A stretch of 64,000 nucleotides of DNA. It comes from Mycolicibacterium tokaiense. GTDB taxonomy: Bacteria > Actinomycetota > Actinomycetes > Mycobacteriales > Mycobacteriaceae. Position 1 is the stretch's first letter. Each line of letters opens with the position of its first letter. The stretch spans positions 5,146,001-5,210,000 of the forward strand of contig NZ_AP022600.1 in NCBI RefSeq assembly GCF_010725885.1. Direction: 5' to 3'. Shown piece after piece: positions 39,642-49,035 of this stretch. Under the pieces are notes generated by a model. That model saw only the letters and a list, made by a program, of their open reading frames with translations. It made no database searches and was not told the DNA's origin. The position numbers and the translations under genes were made by a program.

Positions 39642-42248
39642 TCATCGGTTGACGGCGGCGTCCGCCGTCGTGACGGGGCCGGGTGAGCTGAACCGCGCGG
39701 CGCGGCGATGAACACGATGAGCGTGGCCCCGCGTGCGAAGCGTCGTCAGATCCCGCGCGGACTCACCGTAGAACACCTTCTTGGTGGCTTCGACCAACAC
39801 CAGATATGCCGCAGCCAAACCCAGAAGGGCGGCGAAGTACTGCCACGGCAGCGGCGTGAACCCCAGGGTGTGCCCGAGCGGCGATATCGTCACCGCGATA
39901 CCGGCAGCGATCACCGTCAGCGCCGCCGCAGTCAGCGGCCAGCTCGGCCTGCTGCGGATGAACGGCACCCGACGTGTCCTCACTGCGAAGATGATCAGGG
40001 TCTGCGTCGCCAGGGACTCGACGAACCATCCGGTACGGAACTCGACGGGGCCGACCTGCAGAATCCCCAGCATCAGGCCGAAGGTCACGAAGTCGAACAG
40101 CGAACTGATCGGGCCGAAGGTGAGCATGAACCGGCGGATGAAGGCGATGTTCCAGTGCGACGGCGCGTGGAGCTGCTCGTCGTCGACACGATCGGTGGGG
40201 ATCGCGAGCTGAGAGGTGTCATAGAGCAGATTGTTGAGCAGGACCTGGCTGGGCAGCATCGGCAGAAACGGCAGGAACGCCGAAGCGGCTGCGGCACTGA
40301 ACATGTTGCCGAAGTTGCTGGACGTGCCCATCAGCACGTATTTGATGGTGTTGGCGAAGATGCGGCGTCCCTCGGCGACTCCGGCGGCCAACACGCCCAG
40401 GTCCTTGTCGAGCAGGACGACATCAGCCGCGTCCTTGGCCACGTCGGTGGCGCTGTCCACCGAGATACCGACATCCGCGGAATGCAGTGCCAGCGCGTCG
40501 TTCACGCCGTCGCCGAGGAAGCCCACCGACCTCCCCCGGCGTCGAAGTGCCGATATCACCCGGGCCTTCTGTTCCGGCGAGACCCGGGCGAAGATGGTGC
40601 ACTCTGCCACCGCACGGTCGAGTTCGGCGGCACTCATCGCCGCCAGCTCAGACCCGGTGAGGGTTCCCCCGGACTCCAAACCCAGTTCGGCACAGATCTT
40701 CTGGGCTACCACTGGATTGTCTCCGGTGGCCACCTTGACTTCTATACCCAGTGCCGACAGGTCCCGCAACGATTGCCGGGCAGCGCTTTTGGCTCTGTCG
40801 GCGAAGATCACGAAGCCCCGGAACGTCAACCCGACCTCGTCTGCCGTCGACACCTTCGTCAGACCGGGAGCAGGCTTGGTGGCGACGGCCACGACCCGGC
40901 GGCCTTCGGCGAACAACGCGGTCAGAACCTGTTGTGCACTCGGCGTCACCCCGTCGCACTTCGCCATGATCTGCTCGGGAGCTCCCTTGCACACCACCAT
41001 CCGGCCCGCCGAGTCGTCGTCGACCAACGCCGTGGTGGTTCTGCGGCGGTGGTCGAAAGGCAGCAGGGCTACCCGTCGGGCGTCACGCACGGTCGCCCGT
41101 CCCGCCCACAGCGCCGCATCGAGTTCGTTGGCGCTCGTCCCGCCGACGGCGGGATCCACCTCGGTGGCCAGCATGGCCAGCCGCAGCACCTCATCAGCGT
41201 GCCGGCCGCCGCCGTCCACCGCATCGATCAATTCGATCCGGCCTTCTGTCAGGGTTCCGGTCTTGTCGGTGACCAGGATGTCGATGTCGCCCAGGTCCTC
41301 GATGCAGACCAGGCGTTTCACCAGCACCTTGAGCTTGGCCAGCCGGCGCGTGCCGGCCGCGAGGCTGGTGCTGACCACGGCGGGGAGCAACTGGGGCGTG
41401 ATACCGACAGCAATCGCCAGACCGAACAGTGCGGACTCGATCAACGGCCGGTGCAGCAGCAGATTGATGACGATGATGAGTGCGGTCAGGGTCAACGCCA
41501 CGCGTAACAGCAGATAGGAGAAACGTCGCAGTCCTTGTTGGAACTCGGTCTCCGGTTCCCGGTCACTGAGTCCGGCGGCGATTCTGCCGAACTGCGCGTC
41601 GGCGCCCGTCGCATACACCACCGCGATGGCATCGCCGGCGCTGACCACCGTTCCCATGAACGCCAGGTTCGCCGCGTCCGATCCCCCCGCGGCGGGGTTC
41701 ACATCGGTCGCCTTCTGCACCGCGACAGACTCCCCGGTCAGAATGCTTTCATTGCACTCCAGGCCGTTGACCTCGAGTAACCGCACGTCGGCGGGTACCA
41801 ACTCACCCAGTTCGAGGCGGATGACGTCACCGGGCACCAGATCGGTGACGTCGACCTCGGTCATGATGTTGTCGCGCAACGCCGTTGCCGTGTGGCGTAT
41901 TCGCGAATGCAGGGCCGCGGTGGCCCGCTGCGCCCGGTACTCGTTGACGAAACCCAAACCGATGCTCACGGCCAGGATGATCCCGATGATCATGGCCTGG
42001 GTTCGGTCACCGAGGAAGAACGACACCACCGCGGTCACTGCCAGCAGGCCCAGGACAGCGTTGTTCAGTTGTCGCATGAGTATTCGCACACCGCTGACCC
42101 CGTGCGTGCGGATCGAGTTCGGGCCCAGCTGCGCCCGCCGGGCTGCGGCTTCGTCACTGGTCAGCCCGGACACCGCCGATCCGAGCCGGGTCAGGACATC
42201 GGCCGCCGGAGTGCTGCAGGCGTCCGCCGACACCAGATGCGCGGTCAC
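39642..42248 (-). CDS. mgtA: MgtA-type magnesium-translocating P-type ATPase
   Basis: An 868-residue P3B-type ATPase that imports Mg2+ using ATP. Features in order: cytoplasmic N-terminus, helices 1-2 (about 66-102), the actuator domain with TGES at 171-174, helices 3-4 with the TPQLLP motif (284-289), the phosphorylation site DKTGT with Asp328, the nucleotide-binding domain with KGAPEQIMAKC, the hinge GDGVNDALALHSADVGIS, and six C-terminal helices. The last 25 residues are Arg/His-rich and variable. Its start overlaps the phosphoenolpyruvate synthase stop by 4 bp, so the pump and the enzyme are co-expressed, probably from the DosR-like site at 44601. Confidence 0.92.
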   Translation of the reverse strand: MTAHLVSADACSTPAADVLTRLGSAVSGLTSDEAAARRAQLGPNSIRTHGVSGVRILMRQLNNAVLGLLAVTAVVSFFLGDRTQAMIIGIILAVSIGLGFVNEYRAQRATAALHSRIRHTATALRDNIMTEVDVTDLVPGDVIRLELGELVPADVRLLEVNGLECNESILTGESVAVQKATDVNPAAGGSDAANLAFMGTVVSAGDAIAVVYATGADAQFGRIAAGLSDREPETEFQQGLRRFSYLLLRVALTLTALIIVINLLLHRPLIESALFGLAIAVGITPQLLPAVVSTSLAAGTRRLAKLKVLVKRLVCIEDLGDIDILVTDKTGTLTEGRIELIDAVDGGGRHADEVLRLAMLATEVDPAVGGTSANELDAALWAGRATVRDARRVALLPFDHRRRTTTALVDDDSAGRMVVCKGAPEQIMAKCDGVTPSAQQVLTALFAEGRRVVAVATKPAPGLTKVSTADEVGLTFRGFVIFADRAKSAARQSLRDLSALGIEVKVATGDNPVVAQKICAELGLESGGTLTGSELAAMSAAELDRAVAECTIFARVSPEQKARVISALRRRGRSVGFLGDGVNDALALHSADVGISVDSATDVAKDAADVVLLDKDLGVLAAGVAEGRRIFANTIKYVLMGTSSNFGNMFSAAAASAFLPFLPMLPSQVLLNNLLYDTSQLAIPTDRVDDEQLHAPSHWNIAFIRRFMLTFGPISSLFDFVTFGLMLGILQVGPVEFRTGWFVESLATQTLIIFAVRTRRVPFIRSRPSWPLTAAALTVIAAGIAVTISPLGHTLGFTPLPWQYFAALLGLAAAYLVLVEATKKVFYGESARDLTTLRTRGHAHRVHRRAARFSSPGPVTTADAAVNR

Positions 42249-44521
42249 GGACGATGGTGGCGTGCTGCGTCGAGCAGTACCCGCCGCTCGGCGGCGGCGA
42301 TCATGTGCCGGGCGCGTGGAAGGACGTCCGGATTGACCGAGACCGACGTGATGCCCATCCGGACGAGATGCTCGGCGAATTCCGGATTGGTCGACGGCGC
42401 CTGTCCACAGAGCGAGGACGTGATGCCGAACTCGTTGGCGGTGTCGATGATCCGTCGGATCGCGTGCAGCACGGCAGGGTCGGATTCGTCGAAGAGTTCC
42501 GCGCAGACCTCGGAATCCCGGTCGACGCCCAGAACCAGTTGGGTCAGGTCGTTGCTACCGATCGACACACCGTCGATGCCGAGTTTGATGTACTCCGGTA
42601 GCCAGTGCACCACGGAGGGCACCTCGGCCATCACCCATCGGTGCAGGCCGCGGTGGCCACCGAGCGGGCTGGCGTCGACCAGTTCCAGACACCGCTGCAG
42701 CTCCCATCCGGTACGGACGAACGGGATCATCAGGTGCACGTTCGGGTACTGCTCGCGCACGCGTGCCAAGGTCTGCAGTTCCAGGTCGAACAGGCTGGGA
42801 TCGCTGATGTAGCGGAAGCAGCCCCGGTAGCCGATCATCGGGTTGTGTTCGAGCGGCTCGTACTCCTCACCGCCGGTGAGGTTGCGGAACTCGTTGCTGC
42901 GGAAATCCGTGGCCCGGTAGATGACCGGCCGCGGCGCGAAGGCCGCAGCGATCCGGCCCAACGAGGCGGCCATGGCGTCCATCAGGGTGGCCGTGTCGCC
43001 GCGGGCGATCAGATCACTCGGATGCCTACCACCGAGAGCCTGGGTCAGCATGAATTCTGCCCGCAGCAGGCCCACACCATCGCAGTCCGATGCGGCGATC
43101 GAGTCGACGTTGTCCGGTAGCGCAAGGTTGACGTAGACCTTGGTGGCCGTCACCTCGGTCGCGGCGCCGGCGGTCTGCTCGACGGTCCTCGACACCGCTG
43201 ACCGCGGCGATCCGACGCGCCCTCGGACCACCTGTCCGTGTGTACCGTCGACGGTCGCCAGCGTGCCATCTCGCAGATCAACGGTGCCCGTGCGGGTTCC
43301 GACCACACACGGCACTCCGAGCTCGCGGGCCACGATGGCCGCGTGGCAGGTCATTCCACCGGTGTCGGTGACCAGACCGGCGGCCCGCCGGATGGTGGGC
43401 AACCAGTCCGGGTTGGTCATCCGGGCAACGAGGATCTCACCGTCCTGCAGAAGATGCCCCTGTTCGGGCCCGGCGAGCACGCGGACCCGTCCCGTGCCCG
43501 ATCCGGGTGCGGCGGCCAGTCCCCGCGCCAGAACGGCCGACTCGTCGGCTGACGGTGAAGCCGGGGAATGCAGAGTTGTGATGGGCCTGGCCTGAACGAG
43601 ATAGGTCCGGCCCTCGGCGATGGCCCACTCGGTGTCCTGTGGACAGCCATGGTGGCGCTCCACCGCGATGGCCAGTTCCGCGATGCGGCGCGCCTCGCCG
43701 TCATCGAGCACGCGCGCGTCGGCGCGGGCAGCATCGAGGGACACGTGCTGGTCCCGGCCATCAGGACCACGCACGATCTGGAAGTCCTTGTGTCCGATGC
43801 GAACCTGTATCACGTCGAGGGAATCCTTGGCCACCAGGTAGGTGTCCGGCTCCACGGCACCGGACACCACCACCTCACCCAGCCCGTACGCTGCCTCGAT
43901 CACCACACGGTCCTCGGCGGCGGCGCTGGGATCGGTGGTGAAGGCTACTCCTGCCTTCTCGGATTCGACCATCTGCTGGACCACGACCGCCATCGCCGGC
44001 TCGGCGGTGACGTGACGACCAGCGCGGTAGCTGATCACGCGCGGGGAGAACAGCGACATCCAGCAGCGCACCACCGCGTCGCACACCGCGTCCGCGCCCG
44101 AGACGTTGGTCAACGTCGCATTCATCCCGGCGAACGAAGCCTCCCGCCCGTCTTCCCCAGTGGCCGACGACCGCACCGCCACGGTGCATTCGGGTTCCAG
44201 TCCCTTGTAGGCAACCAGGACAGCCTCCCGTACCGCCGCGGCCAGACCCGCCTTGGCCACCAGATCCTGCATCCGGGTGCACAGCTCGTCCAGTGGTGCG
44301 CCCTCGGAGTGCAGCGCTTCGCCGTGCAGCGTTCGCAGTTCGGTGTCGACACCTGCATGGCGCATCGAATCCTGGTACGCCGTGCGGAGCAAGACGAAAC
44401 CAGGCGGAACGGGTAGTCCCGCCGCCACCAGCTCTCCCATGTTGGCGCCCTTGCCGCCCGCCTCGTCGGCGTCGCCCAGGCGTAGGTCGCAGATGTCCCT
44501 GACGTAGCGATCAGCGTCCAT
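42245..44521 (-). CDS. ppsA: Phosphoenolpyruvate synthase
   Basis: Makes phosphoenolpyruvate from pyruvate and ATP. From the ATG at 44521 the product is 758 residues: ATP-binding domain (DADEAGGKGANMGELVAAGL, VRSSATGEDGREASFAGMNA), the swivelling phosphohistidine domain with His393 in TDTGGMTCHAAIVARELGVP, and the PEP-binding barrel ending EFGITSSLCGQAPSTNPEFA with the conserved Cys. The layout is that of PpsA rather than the larger pyruvate phosphate dikinase. Residues encoded upstream of 44521 are not conserved. Under hypoxia it could feed gluconeogenesis or rebalance pyruvate; by context it belongs to the DosR response. Confidence 0.93.
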   Translation of the reverse strand: MDADRYVRDICDLRLGDADEAGGKGANMGELVAAGLPVPPGFVLLRTAYQDSMRHAGVDTELRTLHGEALHSEGAPLDELCTRMQDLVAKAGLAAAVREAVLVAYKGLEPECTVAVRSSATGEDGREASFAGMNATLTNVSGADAVCDAVVRCWMSLFSPRVISYRAGRHVTAEPAMAVVVQQMVESEKAGVAFTTDPSAAAEDRVVIEAAYGLGEVVVSGAVEPDTYLVAKDSLDVIQVRIGHKDFQIVRGPDGRDQHVSLDAARADARVLDDGEARRIAELAIAVERHHGCPQDTEWAIAEGRTYLVQARPITTLHSPASPSADESAVLARGLAAAPGSGTGRVRVLAGPEQGHLLQDGEILVARMTNPDWLPTIRRAAGLVTDTGGMTCHAAIVARELGVPCVVGTRTGTVDLRDGTLATVDGTHGQVVRGRVGSPRSAVSRTVEQTAGAATEVTATKVYVNLALPDNVDSIAASDCDGVGLLRAEFMLTQALGGRHPSDLIARGDTATLMDAMAASLGRIAAAFAPRPVIYRATDFRSNEFRNLTGGEEYEPLEHNPMIGYRGCFRYISDPSLFDLELQTLARVREQYPNVHLMIPFVRTGWELQRCLELVDASPLGGHRGLHRWVMAEVPSVVHWLPEYIKLGIDGVSIGSNDLTQLVLGVDRDSEVCAELFDESDPAVLHAIRRIIDTANEFGITSSLCGQAPSTNPEFAEHLVRMGITSVSVNPDVLPRARHMIAAAERRVLLDAARHHRP

Positions 44522-44600
44522 GGGCACACTGTGCTCGGCATCGCCCGGAACTCCTAGCGGCGCAGGACCACAGCGGGGCGGCAAAGTGCTCCTACAATTC

Positions 44601-44614
44601 GGGACTTTGGACCG
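44601..44614 (+). promoter_or_regulatory. DosR-like site between ppsA-mgtA and the PNPOx-like gene
   Basis: GGGACTTTGGACCG preceded by TTC, 11 of 14 matches to the core and good flank agreement. It is 80 bp from the ppsA start and 37 bp from the plus-strand start at 44651, so it may serve both. Confidence 0.7.
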
Positions 44615-44650
44615 CATATCCGTACGGGCGCCACCGGGTAGCGTCACGCC

Positions 44651-45064
44651 ATGTCCAATCAAACCCAGCTGGCCAGCGTCCTGCCCGAGAGTGAATGCTG
44701 GCAACTGCTCTCCAGCACCTCACTGGGGCGGCTCATCACCAGTGTCGACAATCAGCCCGAGGTGTTCCCGGTGAACTTCGCGGTGCAGAACCGAACTCTG
44801 CTCTTCCGAACGGCCGAAGGCACCAAGTTGGTGAGCACTGCCATCAATCACCACGTGGTCTTCGAGGCCGACGACCACGACGACGCTCAGGGGTGGAGCG
44901 TGATCGTCAAGGGCTTCTCCCAGATTCTGCACGCCGACGAAGACATCGCGGCAGCAGAGCAGACGGGGCTGCGGCCGTGGGTGGCCACGGACAAACAACA
45001 CTTCGTACGGATCAAGCCGATGCGGGTCAGCGGCAGGCGGTTCCTCTTCGAATCCAGCCCCTAG
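44651..45064 (+). CDS. Pyridoxamine 5'-phosphate oxidase-like flavin protein (Rv3129-type)
   Basis: A 137-residue split-barrel protein (MSNQTQLASVLPESECWQLL). The family blocks are STSLGRLITSVDNQPEVFPV, NFAVQNRTLLFRTAEGTKLV, VVFEADDHDDAQGWSVIVKG and FVRIKPMRVSGRRF. Such proteins bind FMN, F420 or haem; the cofactor cannot be told from sequence. It resembles Rv3129, a DosR-induced member of this family. The convergent SRPBCC gene overlaps its stop by 4 bp. Confidence 0.87.
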   Translation: MSNQTQLASVLPESECWQLLSSTSLGRLITSVDNQPEVFPVNFAVQNRTLLFRTAEGTKLVSTAINHHVVFEADDHDDAQGWSVIVKGFSQILHADEDIAAAEQTGLRPWVATDKQHFVRIKPMRVSGRRFLFESSP

Positions 45065-45738
45065 CGGGTGCGGTGCAGGTCAGCGCTCGCGGCCGCAGCT
45101 GCCGCTTCGGCCTGCACCACGTTCTCGGCGCGCCGCTTGATGCCCATCAGAATTCCGCGGGTGAAGATGGCCAGTGCAGGCCCGGCGATCTCGGTGGCCA
45201 ACACCTCGCCGGGATGACGCAGACCTGTGCGCGACCGTATGAGCAGTCGGCAGCGGTCATCCCATCGGGAAAACACATGAAACGACCACACCGCGTCCCA
45301 GTGCTGCCGAGCCGGTGTGGCCCGCAGCACGATGGACTGCCCGGCGACGATCTCGATGACCTCGAGCACCAATCCGTCCCGTAGGCCCAGCCAGTGCCGT
45401 GGGGCGAGGCGAACCACGTCCCCTGGCGCCAGCCGCTGCCACTGTTCGCGGATCTGCTCGGCGTTGTGGTAATCCAGGCCCACCAGGTTCTCCAGCCGCT
45501 GATAGCTGTAGAGACCACCCCGGTCCTGGCCCATCTGCACCAACCAGGGCCAGACCGCTCCCGCAGGTGCGTCGATCCAGATACCTTCGGTGCTCTGCAC
45601 CGCCGGCGCGCCCACAAAGTTGTCGCCCGGCAGCCTCATGCTGCACTCCTCCTTGGTGGTGCCCCAGTTGCGGTAGTAACGCCGAGCGACATACAACAGA
45701 CCCAGCGCGGCAAGAGTTTTCGCGGTCACGTTTCCCAT
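45061..45738 (-). CDS. SRPBCC-fold protein with N-terminal membrane anchor
   Basis: The 225-residue product has a short hydrophobic N-terminus (TAKTLAALGLLYVARRYYRN) and a START/Bet v1-like domain: GIWIDAPAGAVWPWLVQMGQ, RGGLYSYQRLENLVGLDYHN and AEQIREQWQRLAPGDVVRLA, then WDAVWSFHVFSRWDDRCRLL. The domain usually forms a hydrophobic cavity for lipids or other ligands. A paralogue of identical length lies at 52389-53066. It follows ctpF by 45 bp and probably shares its promoter. Function is unknown; lipid binding is a reasonable guess. Confidence 0.8.
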   Translation of the reverse strand: MGNVTAKTLAALGLLYVARRYYRNWGTTKEECSMRLPGDNFVGAPAVQSTEGIWIDAPAGAVWPWLVQMGQDRGGLYSYQRLENLVGLDYHNAEQIREQWQRLAPGDVVRLAPRHWLGLRDGLVLEVIEIVAGQSIVLRATPARQHWDAVWSFHVFSRWDDRCRLLIRSRTGLRHPGEVLATEIAGPALAIFTRGILMGIKRRAENVVQAEAAAAAASADLHRTR

Positions 45739-45783
45739 GCTTGCAGCATGTCGACAATCGACGGATCCACCTAGGGCCGGTGG

Positions 45784-48345
45784 TCACTTTCTTCGTAGCG
45801 CGAGGCGCTTGTAGAGCGCGTCGGCGACCAAGACCGCGGGCACAGCACAGACTGCCACCGCACCGCCGACCACCGTCGGTCCCGCATGGTGAAGCAGGTT
45901 GGCTACCGGCGGCACGTAGAGCATCACCAGCAGCAGCAGGAGTTCGACGCCGACGGCGACCATCAACAGCGGATTGGTGGACACGGGCTGCTTCCACGCC
46001 GGGCTGCGAGAACTCCTGCACACGTAGGCATTCGCCATCTGCCCGAACACAATGGCTGCAAAAGCGGAGCCCGAGGCCGACAGCACAACACTGCCGACGG
46101 GGAACGGTAGACCCGGCCGCCATCCGACAGCTGCGAACGTTGCCACGAACGCCGCCAGAGCGATGACGGCCTCAACCGGCCCGAGCACCCCGAAAGCACG
46201 TGTCAACACCGAGCGGTTCAGCAGGCGGCCACCCACGGGTGGACTCTGCAGCGTTCGCGGACCCGGGGGCTCGGCGCCAAGAGCAAGCGCAGGCAACACA
46301 TCGGTCCCGATGTCGAGCGCGAGGACTTGCAACACACCGATCGCCAGCGGAAAGTGACCCGCCGACAACGCCCACACCAGAAAGGGAGCCAGTTCGGCCA
46401 CATTGTCGGTCAAGTGGTAGGTCAGGAATCGGCGAATATTTATGAAGGTGGACCGCCCCTGCTCGATGGCGGAGACGATCGTCGTGAAATCGTCGTTGAG
46501 CAGCACGACATCTGCAGCCTCCCGTGCGACGTCGGTACCGCTTCGTCCCATCGCGACACCGATGGCAGCTTCCCGCAACGCCGGCGCATCGTTGACCCCG
46601 TCCCCGGTCATCGCCACCACGTGACCACGTTGCTGCAGTGCTCGTGCGATCGCGAGCTTCACCTCGGGTTCAACGCGGGCGACCACGACCCCGTCGCGGT
46701 CCAGCAGTTCTCCCAGAGCTCCGAGGTCGGTGGGAAGTTCGTGCCCCAGCAGAGCCCGGCCCGACGTCATCAGGCCCACATCCCGGGCGATGGCTTCCGC
46801 AGTGTGGGGATGGTCGCCGGTGATCATGGCAACCCGGATGCCGGCGGACCGACACGTATGCAGCACAGCCTCGACGCCGTCCCGCGGTGGGTCTTCCAGC
46901 CCGATCAACCCCAACAGTTCGAGACCGTGCTCCCCCTCGGCGGCCGTGGCCGGCAGTCCCTCCCCAGCCTCGAGGTCCCGCCCGGCGACCGCGAGCACGC
47001 GCCGCCCGCACCCGGTCAGTTGCGCCAGGGCCGCACTGGAGCCGGAGGTGTTGTGGCACAACGGGATGATTGCTTCGGGTGCACCCTTCACGAACACCCG
47101 CCGATCGACCACGACCGACATTCGGCGCCGCCTCGGGTCGAACGGGAACCGGACCGATGGCTCTGCCATCATCGCCGTATCCACCCCCACCCTCTGCGCA
47201 AAAGCGTCCAGCGCCGCCTCCATGGGGTCGCCATGTGCAGTCCACATCCCGTCGACGAGGCGGACCCGGCCCGTTGAACAGGAAACCGACGCCATGGCCA
47301 ACGGCGCAAGCGCCCGCCGCGACTCGGGAGAACCGCGAATTGCCGCCGCCACCGGGGCGTAACCCGCACCGTCGATGCAGACACTGCCCGCCGCGGTCCA
47401 AACCTGTACCACTGACATCTGATTCAAGGTCAAGGTGCCGGTCTTGTCGGTGCAGATGAATGTCGTCGAACCCAGAGTCTGGACTGCCTCCAGATGCCGG
47501 ACCAGGGCATGCCTGCGGGCCATCCGCTGGGCGCCCATTGCCAACGACAGCGTCACCGTGGGCAGCAGGCCTTCCGGAACCACCGCCACCGTCACACCCA
47601 CGGCGAACAGGAACCCGTCTGTGGCCGGCATGCCCACCAGACAGGCCAACCCGAAGAAGCAGACTCCCACCGCGGTGGCCAGGCCCGCGATCAGCCTCGA
47701 CATCCGGGAGAGCTCGCGCCGCAACGGCGTCAACGTGGATGGCTCCTGTGCGGTGAGCCGAGCGATTCCGGCCAACCTGGTGTCGGCCCCGGTCGCGGTC
47801 ACACGCGCTCGGGCCTCCCCCTCGAGCACGAAGCACCCGGCGAACACCGTCTCGCCCACCGCCGGATGTTCCGGCACACTTTCACCGGTGAGCGTCGAAG
47901 TGTCGACAGACAGCGCGGTCACCCCACAGATACTCATGTCCGCAGATATCCGGTCACCCTCGGCAAGCACGACGACATCGCCAGGCACCAACTCATCAGC
48001 GTTGATGTCCCGTAGCCGGCCGTCGCGGATCACGTGGGCGAGCCGCGGCAGCATGCGCCGCAACCCTTCGGCGGCATGCTGAGCCCGTTCTTCCTGCGCG
48101 AAGGCGAACAGACCGTTGATCACCACCACCACGATGATCGCGGCACCGAGCTGGGGCATTCCGGCGATGAATGCCAGCACCGCCGCGCACCAGAACAAGA
48201 ACGCGAAGAGATGACCCATCTGTGCAGCCAGGCGCACGATCCAGGGCGTGGCCGGGGGCAAGGGCATGCGGTTCGGCCCGTGCTCGGTCAACAGACGTGA
48301 GGCCTCAGCTGTGGTCAGCCCCCCAGTTGCATCGATGTCGGGCAT
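45784..48345 (-). CDS. ctpF: CtpF-type cation-transporting P-type ATPase
   Basis: An 853-residue P2-type ATPase like M. tuberculosis CtpF (Rv1997), a DosR-regulated pump linked to calcium efflux. From MPDIDATGGLTTAEASRLLT the order is: N-terminal cation-ATPase domain, helices 1-2 (about 43-85), actuator with TGES (153-156), helices 3-4 with the PEGLLPT ion site (257-263), the phosphorylation motif CTDKTGT with Asp300, KGAPEAIIPLCH, GDGVNDAPALREAAIGVAMG, and the C-terminal six helices. Residues encoded upstream of the chosen ATG are not conserved. It differs from MgtA in class and presumably in ion. It diverges from hspX. Confidence 0.9.
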   Translation of the reverse strand: MPDIDATGGLTTAEASRLLTEHGPNRMPLPPATPWIVRLAAQMGHLFAFLFWCAAVLAFIAGMPQLGAAIIVVVVINGLFAFAQEERAQHAAEGLRRMLPRLAHVIRDGRLRDINADELVPGDVVVLAEGDRISADMSICGVTALSVDTSTLTGESVPEHPAVGETVFAGCFVLEGEARARVTATGADTRLAGIARLTAQEPSTLTPLRRELSRMSRLIAGLATAVGVCFFGLACLVGMPATDGFLFAVGVTVAVVPEGLLPTVTLSLAMGAQRMARRHALVRHLEAVQTLGSTTFICTDKTGTLTLNQMSVVQVWTAAGSVCIDGAGYAPVAAAIRGSPESRRALAPLAMASVSCSTGRVRLVDGMWTAHGDPMEAALDAFAQRVGVDTAMMAEPSVRFPFDPRRRRMSVVVDRRVFVKGAPEAIIPLCHNTSGSSAALAQLTGCGRRVLAVAGRDLEAGEGLPATAAEGEHGLELLGLIGLEDPPRDGVEAVLHTCRSAGIRVAMITGDHPHTAEAIARDVGLMTSGRALLGHELPTDLGALGELLDRDGVVVARVEPEVKLAIARALQQRGHVVAMTGDGVNDAPALREAAIGVAMGRSGTDVAREAADVVLLNDDFTTIVSAIEQGRSTFINIRRFLTYHLTDNVAELAPFLVWALSAGHFPLAIGVLQVLALDIGTDVLPALALGAEPPGPRTLQSPPVGGRLLNRSVLTRAFGVLGPVEAVIALAAFVATFAAVGWRPGLPFPVGSVVLSASGSAFAAIVFGQMANAYVCRSSRSPAWKQPVSTNPLLMVAVGVELLLLLVMLYVPPVANLLHHAGPTVVGGAVAVCAVPAVLVADALYKRLALRRK

Positions 48346-48458
48346 CTGTTTCCAGCCGGGTAGCAGGTGTGGGCCGGCACGGCGGCGATACCCGGCCACC
48401 GCGTAAACGCTACGCACGGCCGCAAAGTCAGCGCACCGGACTATCTACCTGTGTGCCG

Positions 48459-48472
48459 AGGACTTCTGTCCC
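48459..48472 (+). promoter_or_regulatory. DosR-like site in the ctpF / hspX promoter
   Basis: AGGACTTCTGTCCC, 11 of 14 matches, with a complete GTCCC right half. It is 66 bp upstream of the hspX start. A weaker CTGACTTTGCGGCC on the minus strand at about 48417-48430 could serve ctpF. Confidence 0.65.
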
Positions 48473-48538
48473 TAGTGCTACGCGCTGCCCGAATTGTTTG
48501 ATTTCTCTCGGTAGCACCCGTACCCGAAAGGAATGATC

Positions 48539-48967
48539 ATGGGCAATCTTGCTGTTCAGCAACACCGCTCGTTCTGGCCCGAGCTCACCGACTTCTTCTC
48601 CGGCCTGCCGGCGTGGTCGAACCTGCGACCGACTCTCGCCGGCCACCTCATCAAGGTCGAGGACGAGGTCAAAGACGGCAATTACCAACTGCAGGCCGAG
48701 CTCCCCGGAATGGACCCCGACAAGGATGTCGAGATCACGGTACGCAACGGTGTGCTCACCATCAAAGCGGAGCGAAGTGAGAAGAAGGAATCCAACGGCC
48801 GGTCGGAGTTCTCCTACGGTTCCTTCATGCGGTCTGTGACGCTGCCGGCCGGCGCCGACGACGAGGGCATCAAGGCCGGCTACGACAAAGGCATTCTGAC
48901 CGTGACGGTACCGCTGAAGGAATCCCCGATTCCCGAGAAGCACGTCACCATCGAATCGTCGAAGTGA
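48539..48967 (+). CDS. hspX: Alpha-crystallin small heat-shock protein HspX (Acr)
   Basis: A 142-residue Hsp20 chaperone, the marker protein of mycobacterial dormancy, which forms oligomers and holds unfolded proteins. The N-terminal arm has NLAVQQHRSFWPELTDFFSG. The alpha-crystallin domain (about 40-130) has IKVEDEVKDGNYQLQAELPG, ITVRNGVLTIKAERSEKKES, then FSYGSFMRSVTLPAGADDEG and GYDKGILTVTVPLKE. The start is set at the second of two in-frame ATGs: GAAAGGA at 48526-48532 leaves 6 bp to 48539 but none to 48533. DUF1876 and the Rv2030c-like gene follow, as next to hspX in M. tuberculosis. Confidence 0.96.
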   Translation: MGNLAVQQHRSFWPELTDFFSGLPAWSNLRPTLAGHLIKVEDEVKDGNYQLQAELPGMDPDKDVEITVRNGVLTIKAERSEKKESNGRSEFSYGSFMRSVTLPAGADDEGIKAGYDKGILTVTVPLKESPIPEKHVTIESSK

Positions 48968-48977
48968 TACCGCCGGT

Positions 48978-49003
48978 GGTCCCGGCCCGTCCGGACCGGG
49001 ACC
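48978..49003 (+). terminator. Hairpin after hspX
   Basis: GGTCCCGG (48978-48985) pairs with CCGGGACC (48996-49003) around a 10-base loop, with a few more pairs outside. It lies 11 bp after the hspX stop. It may terminate or attenuate transcription so that hspX mRNA exceeds the downstream genes, or protect the hspX 3' end. Confidence 0.5.
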
Positions 49004-49035
49004 GCCCGCAGCAGTGATTCGAATCCGGAGGCATT

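Noticed and set aside
39708..41517. Two long plus-strand frames opposite mgtA
   Set aside because: No domain similarity; mgtA on the minus strand has all P-type ATPase motifs.
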